Source of the DNA: an uncultured Cellulomonadaceae bacterium
GTDB taxonomy: Bacteria; Actinomycetota; Actinomycetes; Actinomycetales; Microbacteriaceae
Reading direction: 5' to 3'
NCBI GenBank assembly: GCA_913063365.1
Contig: CAJXYC010000002.1
Coordinates: 1 to 35,715, forward strand
DNA length: 35,715 nucleotides
Shown here piece by piece: positions 1 through 8,504 of the stretch (within the stretch, counting starts at the first letter, position 1; the number at the start of each line of letters is the position of its first letter). A program made the position numbers and the translations under genes. The notes under the pieces were generated by a model. The model saw only the letters and a program-made list of their open reading frames with translations. It had not been told where the DNA came from and did no database searches.

Positions 1-381
1 GACCAGTGGCCCGGACAGCAATTTGGCCTTCCTCGGGAGGGCCCTCGCAGCGTTCCCGGCTGGAATCGCCGGATTGTCGGGCTGCTTATTGATTGGGTCC
101 TCGCGATGGGAATCTCCGCGGTCTTTTTCCAGTTCAATTCCCTCGCCATTCTCGCCTGCTACGTGGGACTGCACATCATTGGTGGTTTGCTCCTGGCCGG
201 ATCACCCGGACACCTTCTAACGAAGATTCGCATTGCCCCGATTGTGGGCGGCAGGTTGGGACTTGTCGCTCCGATAGTTCGCCCACTGCTCATCGCACTT
301 GTGATTCCGCCACTACTGAACGACGACGATATGCGTGGGGCCCACGACCGCCTGGTCGGGACAATTTTGGTGAGCCGCTAG
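1..381 (+). CDS. RDD family membrane protein, 3' part only
   Basis: The reading frame is open from the first base of the window to a TAG at 379-381, so the true start lies outside. The 126 visible residues contain the RDD-family signature near residue 24 (RRIVGLLIDWVL), where a basic-acidic motif enters the first membrane helix. A second hydrophobic segment follows at about residues 40-70, and a basic stretch with a third hydrophobic segment comes before the charged C-terminus. RDD proteins are small polytopic membrane proteins; their role in actinobacteria is not settled, and some homologues are linked to transport. In many actinobacteria this gene sits between glnA and the DUF4191 gene, which fits here. 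Its stop overlaps the stop of the opposing DUF4191 gene by 4 bases. Confidence 0.85.
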   Translation, partial: DQWPGQQFGLPREGPRSVPGWNRRIVGLLIDWVLAMGISAVFFQFNSLAILACYVGLHIIGGLLLAGSPGHLLTKIRIAPIVGGRLGLVAPIVRPLLIALVIPPLLNDDDMRGAHDRLVGTILVSR

Positions 382-1076
382 CGCGGTTTCGGCGCCCTGG
401 CTTTCATCGGGTCCATTCCCTTCGGAATGGGCATAGCCCCCGGTTTCTTCAGGGACTCAAGTCGGTTCGCCACCGCAAGAACTTCGGCTTTATTGAGCTC
501 GTTCTTCAGCGCGTTCATTGCTTTCCGCAGCTTGCGCAGGGGAGTCGAGTCCTCATCGGGGCCCACGTAGAGGTAATGAATGCTTACCTGTGGAACGGCG
601 CGGGCGATGTGACGACGCTCGTCTTCCAACATCTTTCGAGTCCGTGAGCGGGGTCCCTCGGCGATGAGGACTACGCCGCACTTTCCCACCGCCCGATAGA
701 CGGCATCCCGGGACCGAGGATTGACTGCCACCGGGTATTCGTTGGCCTGCCAGGCCCGACGGAGACCATTTTGGAGTACGGCCCCGACAGCCCCAGATTG
801 ACCCTCGATTTGTTTATAGGCAATCGTCTCTGCCCGGTTTCCCAACACCACAAGGACCAATAGGACACCTGTCATGATTCCGGAGAGAATCCAGAGCACG
901 AGCGTCAAGATTCCGCCAGTGATGACGGTCAGAGGGAGAATGATTCCAAGAGCAACGGGAATAACGAACACGAGAATCAAGACGGGAACAATCCACTTGT
1001 CCGCCTTGCGGGTCATTTGGAAGACCCGCCACAGTTGGGTCATCCGACCCGGTTCTTTCTCCTTCTCAGCCGCCAT
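378..1076 (-). CDS. DUF4191 family membrane protein
   Basis: The protein has 232 residues. A basic N-terminus is followed by two adjacent hydrophobic segments (about residues 27-50 and 54-80), then a soluble domain of about 150 residues ending in a Lys/Pro-rich tail. This is the architecture of the actinobacterial DUF4191 family. No enzymatic motif is visible and the function is unknown. It starts with ATG 9 bases after the sucB stop and has only a weak Shine-Dalgarno (AGGG), so it is probably the last gene of the pepA-lpdA-sucB transcript. In many actinobacteria lipB and lipA lie between sucB and this gene; they are absent here. Its 3' end overlaps the convergent RDD gene by 4 bases. Confidence 0.88.
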   Translation of the reverse strand: MAAEKEKEPGRMTQLWRVFQMTRKADKWIVPVLILVFVIPVALGIILPLTVITGGILTLVLWILSGIMTGVLLVLVVLGNRAETIAYKQIEGQSGAVGAVLQNGLRRAWQANEYPVAVNPRSRDAVYRAVGKCGVVLIAEGPRSRTRKMLEDERRHIARAVPQVSIHYLYVGPDEDSTPLRKLRKAMNALKNELNKAEVLAVANRLESLKKPGAMPIPKGMDPMKARAPKPR

Positions 1077-1085
1077 ACCGAGACC

Positions 1086-2510
1086 CTAGATGCCTAGGAC
1101 GTTGTCAAACTGGGCGTCTTCAAGGCGGTTTTTCACCTGAGTCAAGAAGCGAGCGGCGTCTGCTCCATCCACAATCCGGTGGTCGTAGGAGAGCGCGAGG
1201 AAGACCGTCTGCCGAACAGCGATGGAGTCCTCACCGTCGTGGCTCACGACGACGGGCTTCTTCTGGACTGTTCCCGTTCCCAAAATGGCTACTTGCGGAA
1301 GGAACACGACTGGTGTGTCAAACAGAGCACCCCGCGAGCCCGTATTGGTGACCGTGAAGGTGCCACCGGAGAGCTCGTCGGGGCCCACCTTGTTATCGCG
1401 GGTTCGCGACGCCAGGTCTGCGATGTCCACAGAAATCTGCGCCAGGGTCTTTGATCCCGCGTCCCGGAGGACCGGTGTCAGGAGGCCTCGCTCGGTGTCC
1501 ACGGCAATGGAGATGTTTTCCGTCGCCGGGTAGACGATGTTGTCACCGTCGACGACCGCGTTGATAATCGGGTGGCTCTGCAACGCTTCGGCTGCGGCGC
1601 GCACGAAGAACGGCAAGAAACTGAGCTTTCCGCCTGTCTGTTGCACGAAGGCTTCCTGAACGCGCTGGCGCATTGCAGCGATGTCGGTGACATCCGCTTC
1701 CACCACGGTGGTCAGTTGTGCCGTCTGCTGCATTGAGGCGACCGCTCGCTCAGCGATGACTTTGCGCAGCCGGCTCATCGGCACGGTGGTTCCCCGCAGT
1801 GACGACGTCTCGGGGGCAGCAGCCACCTGACCGCTGTGCACGGGCGCCGGTGACACCGGTGCTGCCGGGGTTGCGGTGGTCTTTGCAGCCTCGAGGACGT
1901 CTTCCTTGCGGATTCGCCCTCCGACACCACTTCCGGTCACCTGGGAGAGATCAACACCGTGCTCGTGGGCAAGCTTGCGCACAATCGGCGTCACATACGC
2001 CTGTCCTTCTGCCGCCGGCGCGGGCGCTGCTGCGGCGGGCGCAGCGGGAGCGGGCGCTGGAGGAGTCGGAGCAGGGGGAGTGGGAGCAGGGGGTGTTGCG
2101 ACCGGTGGAGTCGGTGCGGGAGGAGTCGCTACTGGTTCAGCCGGCTGTGCTGGCGCTGGCTCAGCAGCAGGCTCGGGGGCAGGCGCTGCGGGAGCCGGTT
2201 CGGCGGCCGCAGGTTCAGCGGGTGCAGGTTCGGCGGGTGCCTCTGCCGCCGGCGCAGCGGGGGCCGGGGCGTCGCCAGCGTCTCCGACTCGAGCGAGAAC
2301 AGCTCCCACCTCGACGGTTTCGTCCTCGGCCACGAGAATTTCTTGGACCACTCCGGCGACGGGGGACGGGATTTCGGTGTCGACTTTGTCGGTGGAAATT
2401 TCGACAAGTGGTTCGTCAACAGCGACAGTGTCTCCGACGGCCTTCAGCCACCGGGTCACGGTTCCTTCGGTGACGGATTCACCGAGTGCGGGGAGTGTGA
2501 CATCACTCAT
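1086..2510 (-). CDS. sucB: 2-oxoacid dehydrogenase E2 (dihydrolipoyl acyltransferase)
   Basis: This is the acyltransferase core of a 2-oxoacid dehydrogenase complex; it passes acyl groups from lipoyl-lysine to CoA in the cytoplasm. One lipoyl domain covers about residues 1-76, with the lipoylated lysine at about residue 42 in the STDKVDTEIPSP motif. An unusually long Ala/Pro linker follows (about 78-165), containing tandem APTPP/VATPP repeats. Next come a peripheral subunit-binding domain (about 170-207) and the catalytic domain ending in SYDHRIVDG (His near 444, Asp near 448). The length of 474 fits an E2 with a single lipoyl domain; many actinobacterial homologues have two or three. The ATG is preceded by GGAGAT. 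It lies 24 bases downstream of lpdA, in the same operon. In actinobacteria the same E2 often serves both pyruvate and 2-oxoglutarate dehydrogenases, so the symbol reflects family naming and does not prove substrate. Confidence 0.93.
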   Translation of the reverse strand: MSDVTLPALGESVTEGTVTRWLKAVGDTVAVDEPLVEISTDKVDTEIPSPVAGVVQEILVAEDETVEVGAVLARVGDAGDAPAPAAPAAEAPAEPAPAEPAAAEPAPAAPAPEPAAEPAPAQPAEPVATPPAPTPPVATPPAPTPPAPTPPAPAPAAPAAAAPAPAAEGQAYVTPIVRKLAHEHGVDLSQVTGSGVGGRIRKEDVLEAAKTTATPAAPVSPAPVHSGQVAAAPETSSLRGTTVPMSRLRKVIAERAVASMQQTAQLTTVVEADVTDIAAMRQRVQEAFVQQTGGKLSFLPFFVRAAAEALQSHPIINAVVDGDNIVYPATENISIAVDTERGLLTPVLRDAGSKTLAQISVDIADLASRTRDNKVGPDELSGGTFTVTNTGSRGALFDTPVVFLPQVAILGTGTVQKKPVVVSHDGEDSIAVRQTVFLALSYDHRIVDGADAARFLTQVKNRLEDAQFDNVLGI

Positions 2511-2534
2511 GACAGTGTGATCTCCTTTTTCGCT

Positions 2535-3908
2535 CTATAGCGCGTGAAGAGGCTTATCGGCGATGGCCATGAACGCTTCGCCCAAAGCCTCGTTTTGGGT
2601 GGGGTGCGCGTGGAATAGCGGCGCGACATCTTCGGGGTAGGCATCCCAGTTCACGGCCAACTGTGCCTCCGCAATCAGCTCACCCACGCGGGCACCAATC
2701 ATGTGCACGCCCAGCACAGGGCCGTCGACCTGGCGGATGACCTTAATGGACCCGGCCGTTTCCAGAATGTGGCTCTTGCCATTGCCGGCCAGGTTGTAGT
2801 CGTAGGTGGCGATGCCGTCTTGTCCGTAGCGCTCGACGGCGGCGGACTCCGACAGGCCGACTGAGGCCACTTCGGGCTCGGAGTAGGTGACTTTCGGGAT
2901 GTATTCGTCAGAAATCACTTGAGGGTTAAGCCCAGCAATTTCTTCGGCAACGAATACACCGTGCTGGAAGCCTCGGTGGGCCAACTGCACTCCAGGCACG
3001 ATGTCTCCCACCGCGAACACACCGGGGACGTTGGTCCGCAGACGCTCGTCAGTGGTGACCCAGCCGCGCTCCATCGCAATCCCGACTTCTTCAAATCCCA
3101 TGCCTTCGGTGCGGGGACCACGACCGACGGCGACCAAGAGCATTTCCGCTTCAAAGGTTTGACCGTCCTCGAGGGTGACCACCACGCCGTTGTCGTTCTG
3201 GGTCACGCTCTGGAACTTCACACCGAGCGAGAAGTTGATGCCCCGCTTGCGATATGCGCGCTCGAACTGCTTCGACACGGATTCGTCCTCTGCTGGGACC
3301 AGGTGAGACAAGCCCTCGATGATGGTGACCTCACTACCAAAGGACTTCCAGACACTTGCAAATTCGACGCCAATCACTCCACCGCCCAGCACAATCACCG
3401 ACTGGGGGACGTGTTCCAGCTGGAGAGCCTGTTCCGAGGTGATGACTTTGCCGCCGATTTCAAGCCCGGGAAGAGTTCTCGGATAGCTTCCGGTCGCAAG
3501 AATGATGTTTTTTCCGGTGACAGTGTCAGACCCGACCTGCACAGTCGTCGGAGAGGTGAGTTTGCCCTCGCCCTCAATAGTCGTGATGCCGCGGGCTTTC
3601 AACAGCCCCTGCAGGCCCTTGTGTTTGCTGGTCACCACTGCGTCGCGGTAAGAGTTCACCTTCGGCAGGTCGATCCCTTCCAGGGTGGCGTTGACACCAA
3701 ACATCTCAGAGTGCCGGGCAGCGTCTGCGACCTCTCCCGCGTGCAAAAGAGCTTTGGTGGGGATGCATCCCACGTGCAGACAGGTTCCACCCACCTTGTC
3801 TTTTTCGATAAGCCCCACTGACATACCCAGCTGGCTAGCGCGCAGGGCGGCGGCGTAGCCACCGCTTCCCGCTCCGAGGACGACAAGGTCAAAGGTGTGA
3901 TCAGTCAC
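2535..3908 (-). CDS. lpdA: Dihydrolipoyl dehydrogenase (E3)
   Basis: This FAD enzyme reoxidises dihydrolipoyl groups on E2 and transfers electrons to NAD+. The N-terminal FAD-binding GAGSGG motif is near residue 12. The redox-active disulfide is in GGTCLHVGCIPTK (Cys43 and Cys48). The NAD-binding glycine-rich loop is near 180 (VLGGGVIGVEFAS), and the C-terminal HAHPTQNEALGEA carries the His-Glu catalytic dyad. The length of 457 is normal. The GTG at 3908 is preferred over the in-frame TTG one codon upstream, because the family begins just before the FAD motif and a GGGAG lies 8-10 bases upstream. It is 68 bases downstream of pepA and 24 bases upstream of sucB, so E3 and E2 are probably co-transcribed. 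Confidence 0.95.
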   Translation of the reverse strand: MTDHTFDLVVLGAGSGGYAAALRASQLGMSVGLIEKDKVGGTCLHVGCIPTKALLHAGEVADAARHSEMFGVNATLEGIDLPKVNSYRDAVVTSKHKGLQGLLKARGITTIEGEGKLTSPTTVQVGSDTVTGKNIILATGSYPRTLPGLEIGGKVITSEQALQLEHVPQSVIVLGGGVIGVEFASVWKSFGSEVTIIEGLSHLVPAEDESVSKQFERAYRKRGINFSLGVKFQSVTQNDNGVVVTLEDGQTFEAEMLLVAVGRGPRTEGMGFEEVGIAMERGWVTTDERLRTNVPGVFAVGDIVPGVQLAHRGFQHGVFVAEEIAGLNPQVISDEYIPKVTYSEPEVASVGLSESAAVERYGQDGIATYDYNLAGNGKSHILETAGSIKVIRQVDGPVLGVHMIGARVGELIAEAQLAVNWDAYPEDVAPLFHAHPTQNEALGEAFMAIADKPLHAL

Positions 3909-3976
3909 CAAAAAGCTCCCAAATTGTGTGCGGGTGGGTCATGCGGTGGCCGGATAGGCCGCGAGCCCCCAGCCTA

Positions 3977-5479
3977 CTACTGACGCAGAGTGGCGAAAGT
4001 GTCCTCATCCAGAGTCGTGACCAGGTCGATAAGCGCCCTCGTCGTCGCACCGGTTGCCCCCTTCGGCGTGAACCCATAGGCCCCCGAGGAGTTATTGGCA
4101 GGTCCGGCGACATCCAGATGCGCCCAGGCAATGGAGGGGTGCTCTGGCGTGCCGACAAACTCTCGCAGGAACAGCCCCGCCACCATCGTGCCGCCGAGGC
4201 TATTGCCGGTCGAGATGTTCGCCAGATCAGCGACATCGGAATCTAAGCCCGATCGCAGCTCCTCCGCCAACGGGAAAGGCCAGAACATTTCGCCCGTGCG
4301 CTCCGCGGCGGCCGACAACACATCCCGCGCGACGTCACTGCCCATTAGGGCGGCATAGCGCTCACCGAGCGCCTGCCGGGCTGCACCCGTCAGCGTCGCG
4401 ATGTCGACAATCAAATCAGGGCGCTCTTCACTGGCGGCCTGCAGTCCATCGGCCAAGACCAATCGACCCTCGGCGTCAGTGTTCAGCACTTCGACGGTCT
4501 TACCCCCGCGCACCTCAATCACGTCACCTGGCCGTTGAGCTGTTCCAGAGGGCATGTTCTCTGCCAAACACAACCAACCGGTCACAGCAATACGCGAGCC
4601 GCTGTTCGCGATCGCGCGCATCACGCCGGTGACCGTCGCGGCTCCTGTCATGTCGTATTTCATGCCGATCATTGCCGTTGGGGCCTTCAACGACAGGCCA
4701 CCCGAATCGAACGTGATTCCCTTACCGACAAGAGCGATGTGACCAACGGGGTCTTTTGGCTGGTATCGAAGCGCCACCATCCGCGGAGGACGCACCGAAC
4801 CACCACCGACTCCCAAGAGGCCCCCGCACCCCTCTTTTGCCAGGCGTTTGTCGTCCCAGACCTCGACCGAGACATCTGATCCGTCGAAGAGCTCGGTGAC
4901 AGTGTCCGCAAAGAGTGAGGGGTAGAGCTTGTTCGGGGGAGTGTTCACCAAATCCCGCACCTGCCAGACAGCGGTCGCGCTCGCGACGGCCTGATCGATA
5001 TCGGACTGGTCCAAGCCGCCTTTCACAATCAGCTCCGACCACGGGGAATCGGACGGTTCTGCTTTCTTGCCTGCGTAGCGATATCCCCCAAGCAGGGCCC
5101 CCTCGAGGGCGGCTTTGGTGTGGAGCGGTCCGGAGCCTGGTAGAGCCAGGGCAATTCGTTCTTTTTTGCCCGCTTCTCGCACCGCGGCCCCTGCGGCATA
5201 GCGAATCTGGTGGGCCGTGGGGGTTTCACTATCAATCCCGACCAGCACTACTGACGGTGTTTTCCAGCCTGTCGGGGAAGGAATTGTTCGTACGGAGTCT
5301 TTTTCTGCCTTCACCCCGAGGGTTGTAATGACGTGGTGAAGCCACTCGGCGTGGTCGTCGTCAATATTCGGCTCTGCCACCTGCACTCCGTCGCCGGAGG
5401 GAATCACGGCAATGACGAGACGATCGGCTTCGATGTCAGCGGGCAGGGAGTCAGTGAGAGAAATCGTTGGCGTGTCCAC
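3977..5479 (-). CDS. pepA: Leucyl aminopeptidase (M17 family)
   Basis: This cytosolic di-metal exopeptidase removes N-terminal residues from peptides. The C-terminal catalytic half shows the M17 signatures: GKGITFDSGGLSLK (metal-binding Asp and active-site Lys), the downstream KYDMTGAA Asp, and NTDAEGRL (Asp and Glu metal ligands, catalytic Arg) near residue 340. The N-terminal macrodomain-like half is divergent, as usual. The length of 500 is typical. The start is GTG at 5479. No Shine-Dalgarno is correctly placed, but TAGCAT lies exactly 6 bases upstream, which suggests a leaderless mRNA. The gene heads the leftward pepA-lpdA-sucB-DUF4191 group and diverges from the PAC2-family gene. Confidence 0.95.
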   Translation of the reverse strand: MDTPTISLTDSLPADIEADRLVIAVIPSGDGVQVAEPNIDDDHAEWLHHVITTLGVKAEKDSVRTIPSPTGWKTPSVVLVGIDSETPTAHQIRYAAGAAVREAGKKERIALALPGSGPLHTKAALEGALLGGYRYAGKKAEPSDSPWSELIVKGGLDQSDIDQAVASATAVWQVRDLVNTPPNKLYPSLFADTVTELFDGSDVSVEVWDDKRLAKEGCGGLLGVGGGSVRPPRMVALRYQPKDPVGHIALVGKGITFDSGGLSLKAPTAMIGMKYDMTGAATVTGVMRAIANSGSRIAVTGWLCLAENMPSGTAQRPGDVIEVRGGKTVEVLNTDAEGRLVLADGLQAASEERPDLIVDIATLTGAARQALGERYAALMGSDVARDVLSAAAERTGEMFWPFPLAEELRSGLDSDVADLANISTGNSLGGTMVAGLFLREFVGTPEHPSIAWAHLDVAGPANNSSGAYGFTPKGATGATTRALIDLVTTLDEDTFATLRQ

Positions 5480-5485
5480 CAGGTC

Positions 5486-5491
5486 ATGCTA
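5486..5491 (-). promoter_or_regulatory. Candidate -10 element of pepA (leaderless)
   Basis: On the minus strand TAGCAT is followed by 6 bases and then the GTG start codon at 5479. This is the spacing expected if transcription begins at the first base of the start codon. I see no convincing -35 hexamer. Confidence 0.5.
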
Positions 5492-5545
5492 GCTCTCCCT
5501 CGTGAGCCTGGAGTGAACATCCCAGGCTTGTAAAGGAGTGGGGCG

Positions 5546-5551
5546 TAGCAT
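5546..5551 (+). promoter_or_regulatory. Candidate -10 element of the PAC2-family gene (leaderless)
   Basis: TAGCAT is followed by 6 bases and ATG at 5558. The hexamer and spacing are the same as for the divergent pepA promoter 55 bases away. An AAGGAG at 5533-5538 is about 20 bases from the ATG, too far to act as its Shine-Dalgarno. Confidence 0.5.
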
Positions 5552-5557
5552 GGCGCT

Positions 5558-6484
5558 ATGGCCGCGTCACGACTGTTTCACCCGGTGCATCCGGCACCTG
5601 AGGTGCCCTCTGGGCTACCCCTTGTCGCTGCCCTCACGGGCTTCGCGGACGCAGGTTCAGCGGTGTCTTTGGTGTCTCAGTACATCGGTGACACCTTGGA
5701 CAGCGTCGAAGTGGGCCGGTTCGATAACGACGAAATCCTGGACTACCGCGCGCGCCGACCGATTTTCCAGTTCGACGAGACCCACCTCACTGATTACGAA
5801 CCACCCCGTCTGGCTCTTGACCTCGTCCACGACGAATTGGGGGAGCCGTTTCTCCTTCTCTCCGGCTACGAGCCCGATATGCGCTGGGAGCAGGTCAACC
5901 GGGAAATCGTCGAGTTGATTGACCTCTATGACGTGAGCTCGACCACCTGGGTCCACGCCATCCCAATGCCTGTTCCCCACACCAGAGCGCTCGGTGTCAC
6001 CGTCAGTGGAAACCGTGAAGAGCTCACTGACCGTTTCTCGGTCTGGCGGCCGACGACGTCAGTGCCCGGCACGATGATGCACCTGGTCGAATACACGCTG
6101 AATTCGAAAGACCACCCGGTCGCCGGCTTTGTCGTGCTCGTGCCGCACTATCTCTCGGACGCAGAATTTCCTGCGGCAGCTGTCACCGCCTTGGAGAGCA
6201 TCACCGCAGCGACCGGGCGGATCTTCCCGACCGATTCCCTTCGGGAACAGGGCAGGAGCTTCCTTGCCGGAATTGCCGAGCAGGTCGAGGGCAATGATGA
6301 ATTGCAGCGGCTCGTCGGGGTTCTAGAAAAGCGGCACGACTCCTACATGGAAGACAACCCGCTGGCCTCGCCGCTCACCGATGAAGCGGGTGAGGTGCCA
6401 AGCGCGGAGGCGATTGCCCAGGAATTGCAGAATTTCTTGGCACACAGGGCCCCCGACACTCCGGACTCCTCATCCGAGCAGTGA
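5558..6484 (+). CDS. PAC2 family protein
   Basis: The 308-residue protein matches the PAC2 (proteasome assembly chaperone 2-like) family of actinobacteria. It has an N-terminal LTGFADAGSAVSLVSQY-type segment, a central FDNDEILDYRARRP motif, and a family-typical region near residue 140 (PMPVPHTRALGVTVSGNRE). Actinobacterial PAC2 proteins are conserved in genomes with and without a proteasome, and their biochemical role is not established. No proteasome genes are visible here. The start at 5558 fits a leaderless promoter. An ATG at 5550 is out of frame. It is the only gene between the pepA divergence and rpoD. Confidence 0.85.
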   Translation: MAASRLFHPVHPAPEVPSGLPLVAALTGFADAGSAVSLVSQYIGDTLDSVEVGRFDNDEILDYRARRPIFQFDETHLTDYEPPRLALDLVHDELGEPFLLLSGYEPDMRWEQVNREIVELIDLYDVSSTTWVHAIPMPVPHTRALGVTVSGNREELTDRFSVWRPTTSVPGTMMHLVEYTLNSKDHPVAGFVVLVPHYLSDAEFPAAAVTALESITAATGRIFPTDSLREQGRSFLAGIAEQVEGNDELQRLVGVLEKRHDSYMEDNPLASPLTDEAGEVPSAEAIAQELQNFLAHRAPDTPDSSSEQ

Positions 6485-6598
6485 GTCTCATCACGTCCAC
6501 GGCTGGGCGTGCCATAATGCTGTGTAGAGGCCCTGTGGGCTCCGCGAGGAGCTTGACAAGGGTCTTCCTACTGCCCGCTGATGTGAAGTAGGTGCGCT
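6485..6598 (+). promoter_or_regulatory. rpoD upstream region: candidate -10 and two overlapping hairpins
   Basis: The 114-base gap before rpoD holds a CATAAT at 6513-6518, five of six matches to the -10 consensus but without a clear -35. Downstream are two small inverted repeats. One is CCC-tgt-GGG at 6531-6539, extendable by one G-C pair. The other is GCTCC-GCGA-GGAGC at 6539-6552, with a GNRA-type loop. They share bases, so only one can form at a time. A TTGACA occurs at 6553-6558 but has no good -10 at the right distance. Promoter assignment is tentative. Confidence 0.35.
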
Positions 6599-8497
6599 GT
6601 GGCGTCATCTCGTGAGACCAATTCCCCCAAACGTTCTGGGGGTATCGGCGGTGTGTTCAAACGTCTTGTCGGTCGCGGTTCCGACGCCCCAGCCTCAACC
6701 AGCCCACCCCAATCGAAGGATTCCTCCACCTCCGTGACCACGAAGACACCAACGAAGAAGCCCGCGGCCAGTAAGCCAACCACGAAGACTGCAGCGGCGA
6801 AAAAGCCTGCGGCAAAAACCACAGCCGCCAAAAAAGCGGCTGCCAAGACCACGGCAGCGAAGAAGCCCGCGGCGAAGTCCGCTCCGGCCAAGGCCACTGC
6901 GGCGAAGAAACCTGCGGCGAAGAAGCCTGTCGCAAAGACCACTGCTGCGAAGAAGCCCGCTACGAAGAAGCCCGCGGCCAAGACGACGACGGCGAAGAAG
7001 CCGGCTGCGAAAAAACCTGCGGCAAAGACCACTGCTGGGAAGAAACCGGCAGCAAAGAAACCTGCGGCCAAGAAGCCCGCGGCCAAGAAGCCTGTGGCGA
7101 AGACCGCGACGGCGAAGAAACCGGCCGCCAAGAAGCCTGCGGCAAAGACCACGACGGTGAAAAAGCCTGCCGCTAGGAAGCCCGCGGCGAAGTCCGCTCC
7201 GGCCAAGGCCACGGCGGCGAAGAAACCTGCGGCGAAGAAGCCGGCATCGAAGAAGCCCGCCGCCAAGACGGCTCCTGCAGCATCGAAGGCTTCCCCAGCG
7301 AAGGCGAGGAAAGAAGAAGAGGCCGCCGCTGTTGACGAGGAAGAGCCAGACGTTGAAGTCACTGAGGCGGATTCATCGGACGGCGGTGACAGTGTTGACG
7401 CCGACTCTGACGACGACGAGGTGGCTCCGGGCGAGGAACTTGACCCCCGCCAGGTTGAAGCCCTGGGTGCAGCGATGCTCCAGCAAGCTGCCGGTGGAGG
7501 AGAGGCTCTGCCCGCGGGAGCCATCGTCATCAAGTCCACCGATGAGGAAGACGTACCGGTCGTGTCGACGACCATTACCGGCGCCACTGCTGACCCAGTC
7601 AAGGACTACCTGAAGCAGATCGGAAAAGTTGCTCTGCTGAACGCCGAGCAGGAGGTGTCGCTGGCCTGGCGGATCGAAGCCGGTCTGTTTGCTGAAGAAA
7701 AGCTCTCCACCCTGACTCAGCGAGAGAAGACCACGAAGCTCGCCCGAGAACTTCACGAAATCGCAAAAGACGGCCAGCGCGCGAAGAACCACCTCCTGGG
7801 TGCAAACCTCCGTCTAGTGGTCTCCCTGGCCAAGCGCTACACCGGACGCGGAATGCAGTTCCTGGACCTCATCCAAGAGGGCAACTTGGGGTTGATTCGT
7901 GCCGTCGAAAAGTTCGACTACACCAAAGGCTTCAAGTTCTCGACCTACGCCACCTGGTGGATTCGCCAGGCAATTACCCGGGCGATGGCTGACCAGGCGC
8001 GAACAATTCGTATTCCGGTTCACATGGTCGAAGTCATCAACAAATTGGCCCGAGTGCAGCGGCAGATGTTGCAAGACCTTGGCCGAGAACCCACTCCCGA
8101 GGAGCTTGCTCGCGAACTGGATATGACTCCCGAAAAGGTCGTCGAAGTCCAGAAATACGGGCGCGAGCCGATTTCCCTCCACACGCCGCTCGGCGAAGAT
8201 GGCGACAGTGAGTTCGGTGACCTTATCGAGGACACTGAGGCAGTCGTCCCTGCCGATGCCGTGGGCTTTACGATGCTGCAACGCCAGCTCGAATCGCTTC
8301 TCGATTCGTTGTCTGAGCGTGAGGCGGGTGTAATCCGAATGCGTTTTGGCCTGGGAGATGGCCTGCCAAAGACTCTTGACCAGATTGGTGACACCTTCGG
8401 TGTCACTCGGGAGCGGATTCGACAAATAGAGTCCAAGACCATGGCGAAGTTGCGCCACCCCTCCCGGTCGCAGGCTCTGCGCGACTACCTCGAGTAA
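6599..8497 (+). CDS. rpoD: Housekeeping RNA polymerase sigma factor (SigA/RpoD/HrdB type)
   Basis: This is the primary sigma-70 factor, which directs RNA polymerase to housekeeping promoters. In order: a short basic start; a Lys/Ala/Pro/Thr-rich tail (about residues 50-236) of tandem AAKKP-like units; an acidic stretch (about 238-275); region 1.2 from about 330 ([21 protein letters not shown]); region 2 with the core- and -10-binding helices (about 405-475, [10 protein letters not shown]-type and [10 protein letters not shown]); region 3; and region 4 with its helix-turn-helix ([12 protein letters not shown]) ending at LRDYLE. At 632 residues it is long because of the tail; basic tails are known in actinobacterial primary sigma factors. 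The GTG start has only a weak upstream AGGTG. murT follows after 7 bases. The conserved part is unmistakable. Confidence 0.97.
   Translation: MASSRETNSPKRSGGIGGVFKRLVGRGSDAPASTSPPQSKDSSTSVTTKTPTKKPAASKPTTKTAAAKKPAAKTTAAKKAAAKTTAAKKPAAKSAPAKATAAKKPAAKKPVAKTTAAKKPATKKPAAKTTTAKKPAAKKPAAKTTAGKKPAAKKPAAKKPAAKKPVAKTATAKKPAAKKPAAKTTTVKKPAARKPAAKSAPAKATAAKKPAAKKPASKKPAAKTAPAASKASPAKARKEEEAAAVDEEEPDVEVTEADSSDGGDSVDADSDDDEVAPGEELDPRQVEALGAAMLQQAAGGGEALPAGAIVIKSTDEEDVPVVSTTITGATADPVKDYLKQIGKVALLNAEQEVSLAWRIEAGLFAEEKLSTLTQREKTTKLARELHEIAKDGQRAKNHLLGANLRLVVSLAKRYTGRGMQFLDLIQEGNLGLIRAVEKFDYTKGFKFSTYATWWIRQAITRAMADQARTIRIPVHMVEVINKLARVQRQMLQDLGREPTPEELARELDMTPEKVVEVQKYGREPISLHTPLGEDGDSEFGDLIEDTEAVVPADAVGFTMLQRQLESLLDSLSEREAGVIRMRFGLGDGLPKTLDQIGDTFGVTRERIRQIESKTMAKLRHPSRSQALRDYLE
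6752..7300 (+). repeat. Degenerate tandem repeat encoding AAKKP units within rpoD
   Basis: This in-frame stretch is made of imperfect short units resembling GCGAAGAAGCCCGCGGCC, encoding many copies of AAKKPA or AAKTTA. Some longer blocks recur almost verbatim; for example, the segment encoding [18 protein letters not shown] appears twice, near 6875 and 7190. The repeats probably expand and contract by slippage or recombination. The long open frame on the opposite strand here is a compositional artefact. Confidence 0.85.
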
Positions 8498-8504
8498 GCC
8501 AGCC

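Noticed and set aside
1876-2520. Plus-strand Gly/Ala-repeat open frame opposite sucB
   Set aside because: It mirrors the Pro/Ala linker of the E2 protein and has no independent support.
6568-7602. Long minus-strand open frame of 344 codons, rich in Ala, Gly and Phe, opposite rpoD
   Set aside because: It is the antisense reading of the Lys/Ala/Pro repeat; the repeat composition removes stops. The sense strand encodes an unmistakable sigma factor, and no start signal or family resemblance supports the antisense frame.
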